This document shows positions 34,769-42,296 of a stretch of DNA of 64,000 nucleotides, piece after piece. The stretch spans positions 27,483 through 91,482 of the forward strand of contig CALFJA010000055.1 in NCBI GenBank assembly GCA_937877605.1, read 5' to 3'. A model generated the notes under the pieces. That model saw only the letters and a list, made by a program, of their open reading frames with translations, was not told where the DNA came from and did no database searches. A program made the translations under genes and the position numbers. The first letter of the stretch is position 1. Each line of letters begins with the position of its first letter. This stretch comes from an uncultured Prevotellaceae bacterium. Its GTDB lineage: Bacteria; Bacteroidota; Bacteroidia; Bacteroidales; Bacteroidaceae.

Positions 34769-37168
34769 ATGAAAAACATCGTTACAGTTCTTGCGCTGTT
34801 GCTGTGGTCGGCCATGGTATCGGCGCAGACTTTCACGCTTCAGGGAAAGGTCACCGACAACGACCTGAACCCCATCGAACTGGCCACCGTCAGCGTGCTC
34901 AACCAGGGCCGCGTGACCATGACCTCCATGAAGGGAGAGTTCCAGATGCAGCTGGCCAGTGCCGACTCCGTCGTGGTGCGCATCACCATGCTCGGCTATA
35001 AGCCCAAGACACGCGTGCTGCGAAACCCCAAGGGAAAGCAGACACTCCAGGTGGTGCTGCATGAAGATGAGACCATGCTGGCCGAAGTGGATGTGGTCGG
35101 ACAGAAGATAGAGACCGGACAGAGCCAGGAACTCAAGACCGAGGAAGGCAAGCTCGGCCCCAGCGCCACCGGAAACGCCGTCGAGGAAATGGTCAAGATG
35201 CAGGCCGGCGTATCGTCGAACAACGAACTCTCCTCGCAATACAATGTCCGTGGCGGAGCATTCGACGAGAACAGCGTCTACCTGAACGGAGTGGAAGTAT
35301 ACCGCCCGTTCCTCGTACGCAGTGGACAACAGGAAGGGCTCTCCGTCATCAACCCCGACATGGTGGAAAAAGTAACCTTCTCCACCGGCGGATTCGAGGC
35401 AAAATACGGCGACAAAATGTCGTCGGCACTCGACATCACCTACCGACGCCCCACACGGCTCGAAGCCACCCTCTCGGCATCACTCCTCGGAGGAAGCGCC
35501 TATATCGGCTATGGCAACAAGAAATGGTCGTGGTCCAACGGCATCAGATACAAGACAACGAAATACCTGCTCGGCTCGCTCGAGACCAAGGGAGAATACA
35601 AGCCATCGTTCCTCGACTACCAGACCTACTTCACCTACAAGCCGTCCAAGCGATGGGAAATCAACTTCATTGGCGACATCAGCGACAACCGCTACAACTT
35701 CGAGCCCGAAGACCGGGAGACAAAGTTCGGAACCCTGGAAAACATAAAGTCCTTCCGCGTCTATTTCGACGGACAGGAAAAAGACCTCTTCCAGACTTTC
35801 TTCGGAACCCTGGGCATCAAGCACAACTTCACCGCCAAGACATCGCTGTCCCTCCTGGCATCGGCCTTCAGCACGAAGGAGCAGGAAAAATACGACATAC
35901 AGGGACAGTACTGGCTCACCCAGACCGAAACCAGCGAGAACCTGGGCGTAGGCACCTACTTCGAACATGCCCGCAACCGCCTCAAGGCACATGTGGAAAG
36001 CGTCAAGCTGAAGCTCAACCACGAGTTCGGCAAGCACAACGCCGAGGCCGCCGTCACCTTCAGGCGGGAGCACATAGAGGAAAACACCGTCGAATACGAA
36101 ATGCGCGACTCCGCTGGATACAGCGTGCCCCACACCGGCAACGACCTCTACATGATATACTCGCAGCGCGCAAAGAACAAGCTCGATGCCAATCGCATTG
36201 AAGGCTACCTGCAAGACACATGGCGCTTCCAGTCCAAAGGCATCTACGACGGCGACAGCATCGTGCGCGAGCCCACCCTCTACACCCTCACCTACGGCGT
36301 CCGCATGAGTCACTGGAACTTCAACAAGGAAACCATTGTCAGCCCCAGGATCTCCCTGGGAATCATTCCCGGATGGAACCAGCGGCTCACCATGAGGTTC
36401 GCAACCGGCATCTACTACCAGGCCCCCTTCTTTAAGGAACTGAGAGACACCTTCACCGTCAACCATGTCACACAGGTACGGCTCAACGAAAACATCAAGA
36501 GCCAGCGCTCAATTCACTTCATAGCAGGCGTCGACTACCGGTTCAACATCAACAACCGGCCGTTCAAATTCACCGCCGAAGCATACTACAAAGCGCTCCA
36601 AAACCTCATTCCATACAGCGTGAACAATGTGAAAGTGGTCTACTACGGCGACAACAAGTGCAGCGGACACGCCGCAGGCATCGACCTGAAACTCTACGGA
36701 GAATTCGTACCAGGAACCGACTCATGGATTACCCTCTCCCTCATGGACACCAAGATGAGCCTCAACGGCAAGAAGATTCCGCTGCCCACCGACCAGCGCT
36801 ACGCCGTGAACCTCTACTTCACCGACTACTTCCCCGGAACGCAACGGTGGAAAATGATGCTCAAGCTCATCTATGCCGACGGACTCCCCTTCTCCACCCC
36901 GCACCGCGAACTCGACCGAAACTCATTCCGCGCACCGGCCTACAAGCGGGCAGACATCGGTATGAGCTACCGCGTCCTCGACAACGAGAAACGCGCGTCG
37001 AAGTCCATTTTCCGGAACATCTGGCTCGGCATAGACTGCCTCAACCTCCTCGGAATAGACAATGTGAACAGCTACTACTGGATAACCGATGTCACCAACC
37101 AGCAGTACGCCGTGCCAAACTACCTCACCGGACGCCAGATCAACGCACGGCTGCTGTTCGAATTCTAG
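34769..37168 (+). CDS. TonB-dependent outer-membrane receptor with carboxypeptidase-like N-domain
   Basis: An exported protein of about 799 residues. The signal peptide is MKNIVTVLALLLWSAMVSA. A CarboxypepD-regulatory-like beta domain follows (about 22-110; LQGKVTDNDLNPIELATVSV), then the plug (about 120-230; SSQYNVRGGAFDENSVYLNG) and a beta-barrel ending in LLFEF with a C-terminal Phe. It moves an unidentified ligand through the outer membrane using TonB energy. No SusD partner is encoded next to it, which argues against a SusCD glycan system and for a metal, cofactor or small-molecule ligand. The start is chosen at the second of two close ATGs because a TATTTTG box ends at 34759. Confidence 0.92.
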   Translation: MKNIVTVLALLLWSAMVSAQTFTLQGKVTDNDLNPIELATVSVLNQGRVTMTSMKGEFQMQLASADSVVVRITMLGYKPKTRVLRNPKGKQTLQVVLHEDETMLAEVDVVGQKIETGQSQELKTEEGKLGPSATGNAVEEMVKMQAGVSSNNELSSQYNVRGGAFDENSVYLNGVEVYRPFLVRSGQQEGLSVINPDMVEKVTFSTGGFEAKYGDKMSSALDITYRRPTRLEATLSASLLGGSAYIGYGNKKWSWSNGIRYKTTKYLLGSLETKGEYKPSFLDYQTYFTYKPSKRWEINFIGDISDNRYNFEPEDRETKFGTLENIKSFRVYFDGQEKDLFQTFFGTLGIKHNFTAKTSLSLLASAFSTKEQEKYDIQGQYWLTQTETSENLGVGTYFEHARNRLKAHVESVKLKLNHEFGKHNAEAAVTFRREHIEENTVEYEMRDSAGYSVPHTGNDLYMIYSQRAKNKLDANRIEGYLQDTWRFQSKGIYDGDSIVREPTLYTLTYGVRMSHWNFNKETIVSPRISLGIIPGWNQRLTMRFATGIYYQAPFFKELRDTFTVNHVTQVRLNENIKSQRSIHFIAGVDYRFNINNRPFKFTAEAYYKALQNLIPYSVNNVKVVYYGDNKCSGHAAGIDLKLYGEFVPGTDSWITLSLMDTKMSLNGKKIPLPTDQRYAVNLYFTDYFPGTQRWKMMLKLIYADGLPFSTPHRELDRNSFRAPAYKRADIGMSYRVLDNEKRASKSIFRNIWLGIDCLNLLGIDNVNSYYWITDVTNQQYAVPNYLTGRQINARLLFEF

Positions 37169-37192
37169 CCACACACATACCTTTCTATAAAG

Positions 37193-37228
37193 AAAAAGCG
37201 CAGACAGTTTTGTTTCTGCGCTTTTTTT
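37193..37228 (+). terminator. Terminator after the TonB-dependent receptor
   Basis: AAAAAGCGCAGA pairs with TCTGCGCTTTTT around a 10-nt loop, followed by further T residues. Confidence 0.9.
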
Positions 37229-37230
37229 GC

Positions 37231-37238
37231 TACTTTTG
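37231..37238 (+). promoter_or_regulatory. Putative -7 box (TACTTTTG) for the carboxylase operon
   Basis: A full TAnnTTTG match directly after the preceding terminator and 25 nt before ATG 37264. Confidence 0.75.
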
Positions 37239-37263
37239 CACCGGTAAAATAATCTGAAAGAAT

Positions 37264-38829
37264 ATGACTCAACAACTTGAAAAAATCAAGGAACTCATTG
37301 CAAAACGCGAGCAGGCACGCCTCGGAGGTGGCGAGAAAGCCATCGAAAAGCAACACCAACGGGGCAAATACACCGCCCGCGAACGCATAGAAATGCTTGT
37401 TGACAAAGGCAGTTTCGAAGAATACGACATGTTCAAGCTCCACCGATGCCACAACTTCGGCATGGAAAAGAAACAATACCTCGGCGACGGCGTCGTATGC
37501 GGAAGTGCCACCATCGACGGAAGACTCGTCTATGTGTCGGCTCAGGACTTCACTGTCAACGGCGGGTCCCTCTCGGAGACCATGTCGCAGAAGATATGCA
37601 AGGTCATGGACATGGCCATGCAGAACGGCGCTCCCATGATTTGCCTGAACGACTCCGGCGGCGCACGCATCCAGGAAGGCATCAACTCACTGGCCGGGTA
37701 CGGCGAAATCTTCGAGCGGAACATACTCGCATCGGGAGTCATCCCCCAACTTTCGGGCATCTTCGGCCCCTGTGCCGGCGGCGCAGTCTACTCTCCTGCC
37801 CTCACAGATTTCATCATGATGGTGGAAAACACCTCCTACATGTTCCTCACCGGACCGGCTGTCGTAAAGGCAGTGACCGGCGAAGATGTCGATGCTGAGC
37901 ACCTCGGAGGTGCCAGTGTACATGCCACGAAAAGCGGTGTGACCAGTTTTACCGCAAAAACGGAGGAAGAAGCCATCGCACAAATCAGGAAACTGCTTGG
38001 CTACCTCCCATCGAACAACATGGAAGAGGCACCGTTGGTTGAGTGCACTGACCCCATCAACCGCATGGAAGACTCCCTGAACGAACTCCTGCCCGACGAT
38101 CCCAACAAGGCATATGACATGTACAAGGTCATCACCGCCATAACAGACAACGGCGAGTTCTTCGAAGTCCAGCCCAAGTTTGCCAGGAACATCATCACGG
38201 GTTTCGCCCGCTTCAACGGCCGCAGTGTCGGAATCGTGGCCAACCAGCCTGCCTGCTACGCCGGAGTGCTGGACACCAACGCTTCGAGAAAGGGCGCACG
38301 CTTTGTTCGTTTCTGCGATGCGTTCAACATTCCAATAGTTTCCCTGGTCGACGTGCCGGGCTTCCTCCCCGGAACTGGACAGGAATACAATGCCGTCATC
38401 CTGCACGGTGCACAACTGCTCTATGCCTATGGCGAGGCCACCGTGCCTAAGATCACCGTCACACTGCGGAAAAGCTATGGCGGTTCCCACATCGTCATGG
38501 GCTGTAAGCAGCTCCGCAACGACCTGAACTTCGCCTGGCCGACGGCTGAGATTGCCGTAATGGGCGCCTCTGGAGCCGTTGCCGTGCTCTCGGCAAAGGA
38601 AGCAAAGGCAAAGAAAGAGGCTGGAGAGGATGTCAAGGCATTCCTCGCCGAAAAGGAAAAGGAATACACCGAGCTCTTCGCCAACCCCTATCAGGCTGCA
38701 CAATATGGATACATTGACGATGTAATAGAACCCCGCAACACCCGCTTCCGCATCTGCCGCGGACTGGCGCAACTGGCAAGCAAGCGACAGTCGCTGCCCG
38801 CCAAGAAGCACGGATGTATGCCCATGTAA
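37264..38829 (+). CDS. mmdA: Acyl-CoA carboxyltransferase (methylmalonyl-CoA decarboxylase alpha / propionyl-CoA carboxylase beta type)
   Basis: A 521-residue crotonase-fold carboxyltransferase that moves CO2 between biotin and methylmalonyl- or propionyl-CoA. Visible signatures are RLGGGEKAIEKQHQRGKYTA at the N-terminus, VCLNDSGG-type LNDSGGARIQEGINSLAGYG near 137-156, and the C-terminal-half oxyanion region LVDVPGFLPGTGQEYNAVI near 363-381. KKHGCMPM ends the protein, close to the KKHGN-x-PL end usual for MmdA. It heads an operon with a 52-residue protein and a biotin carrier, matching the mmdA-x-mmdC order of Bacteroidales. The membrane decarboxylase beta subunit is not in the operon. Confidence 0.92.
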   Translation: MTQQLEKIKELIAKREQARLGGGEKAIEKQHQRGKYTARERIEMLVDKGSFEEYDMFKLHRCHNFGMEKKQYLGDGVVCGSATIDGRLVYVSAQDFTVNGGSLSETMSQKICKVMDMAMQNGAPMICLNDSGGARIQEGINSLAGYGEIFERNILASGVIPQLSGIFGPCAGGAVYSPALTDFIMMVENTSYMFLTGPAVVKAVTGEDVDAEHLGGASVHATKSGVTSFTAKTEEEAIAQIRKLLGYLPSNNMEEAPLVECTDPINRMEDSLNELLPDDPNKAYDMYKVITAITDNGEFFEVQPKFARNIITGFARFNGRSVGIVANQPACYAGVLDTNASRKGARFVRFCDAFNIPIVSLVDVPGFLPGTGQEYNAVILHGAQLLYAYGEATVPKITVTLRKSYGGSHIVMGCKQLRNDLNFAWPTAEIAVMGASGAVAVLSAKEAKAKKEAGEDVKAFLAEKEKEYTELFANPYQAAQYGYIDDVIEPRNTRFRICRGLAQLASKRQSLPAKKHGCMPM

Positions 38830-38839
38830 CACGAAGACT

Positions 38840-38998
38840 ATGAAGACAGAAATTGCCGCAGCCATTGCCATGGCACTGCACGAATACAACGGTAACAATG
38901 TACACGACAAGGAGCCGGGCTTCATTACAATACAACCGAAGCAAACACTTTGGAATGCCAAGTTCTTAACCATGACACAAAAACCCGTAAACCGATGA
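38840..38998 (+). CDS. Small conserved protein between carboxyltransferase and biotin carrier genes
   Basis: A 52-residue protein, MKTEIAAAIAMALHEYNGNN continuing to VHDKEPGFITIQPKQTLWNA. The pattern HDxEPG, then ITI, then WNAK is one I associate with the short protein encoded at this position in Bacteroides and Prevotella mmd operons. It may correspond to the small gamma/delta-like subunit of sodium-pump decarboxylases, although no clear membrane helix is seen. It overlaps the biotin carrier start as ATGA, implying coupled translation. Confidence 0.8.
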   Translation: MKTEIAAAIAMALHEYNGNNVHDKEPGFITIQPKQTLWNAKFLTMTQKPVNR

Positions 38999-39420
38999 AA
39001 ACATACAAATATACCATCAACGGAAGAGAATACAATGTCGAAATCGCCAGCATCGAAGGTCTGACGGCGGAAGTAATCGTCAACGGAGAGACCTTCAGTG
39101 TAGGGATGGAGGCCGAAGCCGAGCCTGAAAAACCGGCAGTGGTGCTGGGCAGTTCCGCCGAAAAGGCTGCCGAAGACGACGCACCTGCCGCCGTGAACGC
39201 CGACACTTCCAATGCCCTCCGCGCACCGCTGCCAGGGGTAATTACAGACATCAAGGTCACTGTGGGCGACACCGTAGCCGCAGGCGATACCGTAGTGGTG
39301 CTCGAAGCCATGAAGATGGCCAACAACCTTGAGGCCGAAAAGGGCGGAAAGGTAACGGCCGTGCTCGTGAAAGTGGGCGAGAATGTCATGGAAGACACAC
39401 CGCTTGTTGTCATTGAATAA
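38995..39420 (+). CDS. mmdC: Biotin carboxyl carrier protein of the carboxylase/decarboxylase
   Basis: A 141-residue protein: an N-terminal beta segment (KTYKYTINGREYNVEI), an Ala/Glu/Pro-rich flexible linker (about 40-72), and a C-terminal biotinyl domain with EAMKMANN, where K107 is the biotinylated lysine. It shuttles carboxyl groups to and from MmdA. The ATG overlaps the stop of the small upstream gene. An upstream ATG in frame at 38950 lies inside that gene and is rejected. A terminator follows 24 nt later, closing the operon without a membrane subunit. Confidence 0.93.
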   Translation: MKTYKYTINGREYNVEIASIEGLTAEVIVNGETFSVGMEAEAEPEKPAVVLGSSAEKAAEDDAPAAVNADTSNALRAPLPGVITDIKVTVGDTVAAGDTVVVLEAMKMANNLEAEKGGKVTAVLVKVGENVMEDTPLVVIE

Positions 39421-39443
39421 GACAAATGAAATGCACATAATGA

Positions 39444-39475
39444 GAAGCAGGCAAACTCTTTTGCCTGCTTCTTTT
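39444..39475 (+). terminator. Terminator after mmdC
   Basis: GAAGCAGGCAAA and TTTGCCTGCTTC form a perfect 12-bp stem with a short loop, followed by TTTT. Confidence 0.88.
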
Positions 39476-39573
39476 GCGTATAATACCACCGAATTTGCTT
39501 AAAAAAGTACAATTAGTGACGCATAACTGTTGCTAAAACTTAAAAATATGCAGGCGATTTCAAGATTTTTTCG

Positions 39574-39581
39574 TACTTTTG
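39574..39581 (+). promoter_or_regulatory. Putative -7 box (TACTTTTG) for the GT5-like gene
   Basis: A full TAnnTTTG match. It gives a leader of about 55 nt to ATG 39643, which excludes the longer frame opening at 39592 only weakly; the start is also set by similarity. Confidence 0.65.
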
Positions 39582-39642
39582 CAACATTAATATGCCTTAT
39601 TGCGGCCTGTTTCCGTCAGTCCGCAGGCAAGAACGCCATTTT

Positions 39643-40437
39643 ATGAAGAAGATTCTATACATCAATCAGGAGATTGCTCCCTATCTTCCTGAGACCGAAA
39701 TGTCCCTCCTCGGGCGAGACCTACCCCAGCAGATGCAGGAACAAGGTAACGAAATCCGCACCTTCATGCCCAAATGGGGCACCATAAACGAGCGCAGGGG
39801 CCAGCTGCATGAAGTGATACGGCTGTCCGGCATGAACCTCATTGTGAACGACACGGACCACCCGCTGATTATAAAAGTGGCCAGCATACCTACCTCCAGG
39901 TTGCAGGTGTACTTCATCGACAACGACGAATACTTTGCCAAGCAGCGCGGGCAGGCTGTTCCCGACATTGCAGACAATGTGGACAACGGCGAGAGAGCCA
40001 TCTTCTTTGCCCGTGGTGTGCTGGAAACCGTGAAGAAACTGCGCTGGACGCCCGACATCATTCACTGCAACGGCTGGATGGCTGCCATTGTTCCCTACTA
40101 CCTCAAGACGGCTTACAAGGATGAGCCGGCCTTTGCCAACGCCAAGGTGGTTACCACCCTGTTCGAAGATGGGCTGAAGGAAGAAGTGGGCAGCAACTTC
40201 ATCAATCTCATAGACTTCAAGGGCGGCAAGAAAAAAGCCCTCGATGCTTATCAGCAGCCCTTTGACGGCAAACTGCTGGAGAGGCTTGCTATTGATTTTT
40301 CCGACGCCATCGTGTGCACCGGGAAGACCGCAAGCAGTCAACAGGGGAAATATGCAAAGGCTACCGGCAAACCCCTGCTGAAGTCGGGCAACGCTGATTT
40401 GGCAGAGAATCTTGCTTCGTTCTACGAAACCATCTAA
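39643..40437 (+). CDS. Half-length glycogen/starch synthase-like protein (GT5 N-terminal domain)
   Basis: A 264-residue protein starting MKKILYINQEIAPYLPETEM. The whole length resembles only the N-terminal Rossmann domain of glycogen synthases: the EIAP segment, NERRGQLHEVIRLSGMNLIV, DNGERAIFFARGVLETVKKL, and DIIHCNGWMAAIVPYYL (the D-x-x-H-x-H-like region with Asn-Gly in place of Asp-Trp). The C-terminal ADP-glucose-binding domain is missing, so ordinary synthase activity is doubtful. I recall similar short proteins annotated as glycogen synthase in Bacteroidales, so the truncation appears ancestral rather than recent. It is followed after 13 nt by a DUF4270 lipoprotein gene. Confidence 0.82.
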   Translation: MKKILYINQEIAPYLPETEMSLLGRDLPQQMQEQGNEIRTFMPKWGTINERRGQLHEVIRLSGMNLIVNDTDHPLIIKVASIPTSRLQVYFIDNDEYFAKQRGQAVPDIADNVDNGERAIFFARGVLETVKKLRWTPDIIHCNGWMAAIVPYYLKTAYKDEPAFANAKVVTTLFEDGLKEEVGSNFINLIDFKGGKKKALDAYQQPFDGKLLERLAIDFSDAIVCTGKTASSQQGKYAKATGKPLLKSGNADLAENLASFYETI

Positions 40438-40450
40438 AATCACTGACAGC

Positions 40451-41890
40451 ATGAATTCGCATCAAATAAGTTTTTTCAGACTACTTTGTGCAGCTCTTAC
40501 GCTCCTGTTCTTTGCCTCATGCGACGACACGACGGGAAGCGTGGGCATTACCATGAGCGAACAAACAGACGCCCTCCGCGTTTCGACTGACACCTTCAAC
40601 ATCGTTTCAAGCTCGGTTAGGGCAGGTGCGGTGGTGTCCCGCAGCACCGTGGCCTACCTGGGGAAGATACGCGACCCGGAGACAGGCGCCTACATCACCA
40701 GCAGCAGCATGCTGCAGTATGCCTCGGTGGAAGGATATACTCCGTTCCCGGAAGTAGGCCTGATTGAGCACACCGAGGGCGGGCAACCCATTGCCGACTC
40801 CTGCGAAATACGCCTTTTCTACTCCAACTACTACGGCGACAAGAAAACTCCGATAAAGATAAAGGCCATGGAAATGGCCACCCCGATGGAGGAAATCAGC
40901 AAGTACTATACCGACTTCGACCCCGTTGCTGAAGGCTATATCCGCACGGACGGCATCGCAGAGGAGCGCACCTTCACGCTCGACAACCAGAACCTCACGG
41001 AAGAAGACCTGGAAGACAGCGACGACATGCCCTTCATCCGCATCAAGCTGGACGGTCCCTACACCGATACTCAGGGCAATACCTACAACAACTTCGGTAC
41101 ATACATCATGCGTATGTATTATGCCCACCCTGAATACTTCAAGAACAACTATGCCTTCACCCACCATGTCATGCCCGGATTCTACTTCCAGACAGTAGCC
41201 GGATTGGGCGCAATGGCCTATGTTAACCTCAGTCAGGTGCGCGTATTCTTCAAGAAGACCGACGAGGAAGAAGAGAGACTCGCATCGTTCGGAAGTACCG
41301 AGGAAGTGCTCCAGACCACAACCATCGAGAGCGACGAAGCCACACTGAACAAACTTGTGGCACAGACATCGTGCACCTACATCAAATCGCCGGCCGGAAT
41401 CTTCACGAAACTCTCCATTCCCGTGGACGAAATCATGTACGGCCACGCCAACGACACCATCAACAGCGCACGCATCATCATACCACGGGAAAGCAATACC
41501 ACACAGTCCGACTACCACCTGTCGCCGCCAGAAGCCCTGTTGCTTGTTCCTGCAAGCCAATACGACGACTTCTTCGAGAACAACCGGCTGCCGGACAACA
41601 AGACCACCTTCATTGCCAGCTACAACTCGACGGCATCCAGCTACACTTTCAGCAACATCTCCTCGCTGGTGGCAGCAATGTACAAGGGCAACCGCACCAC
41701 AGGATGGAACGAAGTGCTCCTCATTCCCGTCACACTCAACACCATCACCACCACAAGCAATGGATCGTCCGTGCAGAAAGTCATCGGCATTTCACACGAC
41801 ATGACACCTACCAGCACACGCCTCAAGGGCGGACTCGCTGCCGGCGACAACGGAATCAAAATCAGTGTAATCTACTCCTCACTGCATTAA
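40451..41890 (+). CDS. DUF4270-type lipoprotein
   Basis: A 479-residue exported protein. The signal peptide with lipobox LLFFASC places the mature N-terminus at the Cys near residue 24 (CDDTTGSVG), so it is a lipoprotein, probably in the outer membrane. The body is beta-rich with long polar stretches and resembles the Bacteroidota DUF4270 family, whose function is not established. Start at ATG 40451; the frame is open further upstream but overlaps the previous gene. It shares an operon with the half-length GT5 protein and a 43-residue protein. Confidence 0.8.
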   Translation: MNSHQISFFRLLCAALTLLFFASCDDTTGSVGITMSEQTDALRVSTDTFNIVSSSVRAGAVVSRSTVAYLGKIRDPETGAYITSSSMLQYASVEGYTPFPEVGLIEHTEGGQPIADSCEIRLFYSNYYGDKKTPIKIKAMEMATPMEEISKYYTDFDPVAEGYIRTDGIAEERTFTLDNQNLTEEDLEDSDDMPFIRIKLDGPYTDTQGNTYNNFGTYIMRMYYAHPEYFKNNYAFTHHVMPGFYFQTVAGLGAMAYVNLSQVRVFFKKTDEEEERLASFGSTEEVLQTTTIESDEATLNKLVAQTSCTYIKSPAGIFTKLSIPVDEIMYGHANDTINSARIIIPRESNTTQSDYHLSPPEALLLVPASQYDDFFENNRLPDNKTTFIASYNSTASSYTFSNISSLVAAMYKGNRTTGWNEVLLIPVTLNTITTTSNGSSVQKVIGISHDMTPTSTRLKGGLAAGDNGIKISVIYSSLH

Positions 41891-41902
41891 ACTCATCAAA
41901 AC

Positions 41903-42034
41903 ATGGCCGACAATTTCCTTGAACGGCAGCGCGAGGACTACGAACGCCGAAAACAGCAACAACAGCTGAAGACCAAGAGGAAAAAGAAAGGCAGAGTTTG
42001 TACCATCAAACGCCCGGAAGACGAAACACTATAA
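41903..42034 (+). CDS. Small basic protein of unknown function
   Basis: A 43-residue protein: MADNFLERQREDYERRKQQQ, then a Lys/Arg block, then KGRVCTIKRPEDETL. Highly charged and helical, with no signal. The ending R-x-x-x-I-K-x-P-E-D-E-x-L resembles small proteins I recall from other Bacteroidales. It starts 12 nt after the DUF4270 gene and is followed by a terminator, which supports a real gene. Confidence 0.7.
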   Translation: MADNFLERQREDYERRKQQQQLKTKRKKKGRVCTIKRPEDETL

Positions 42035-42049
42035 CCACCCACCTCCATG

Positions 42050-42090
42050 AAAAAAAAGCGACCTGACAGCCACTGTCAAGTCGCTTTTTT
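42050..42090. terminator. Bidirectional terminator between the DUF4270 operon and pcrA
   Basis: AAAAAGCGACCTGACAG pairs with CTGTCAAGTCGCTTTTT (one bulge), with A and T runs on the two sides, so it works in both directions for these convergent genes. Confidence 0.88.
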
Positions 42091-42161
42091 CATCACCAAG
42101 CCTGGCCGAATAAACATCATATATCCTCCTTTCTCCTTCAACGTGTGCGCCGCCCATTTTC

Positions 42162-42246
42162 CGTTTAGGCCCCAGACGCCCTCCATTTGAGCCTGTTTCA
42201 CCATGCGTTTAGGCCCCAAACGCATTCCGTTTGGGGCCTAAACGAA
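42162..42246. repeat. Palindrome element with 17-bp perfect arms
   Basis: CGTTTAGGCCCCAAACG (42206-42222), loop CATTC, CGTTTGGGGCCTAAACG (42228-42244). A half copy, CCGTTTAGGCCCCAGACG, lies at 42171-42188. This is the longest member of the family and lies between the convergent terminator and the 3' end of pcrA. Confidence 0.95.
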
Positions 42247-42296
42247 AAGGAATCGCAATCAACTGACTATCAATATGTTGAAAAATGAATCCGTCC

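Noticed and set aside
37687..39489. A 600-codon open frame antisense to the carboxylase operon
   Set aside because: Codon-complement shadow of mmdA and mmdC, rich in Cys, His and Val and without recognisable motifs.
40412..40450. Upstream start for the DUF4270 protein
   Set aside because: It would overlap the GT5-like gene and bury the signal peptide and lipobox.
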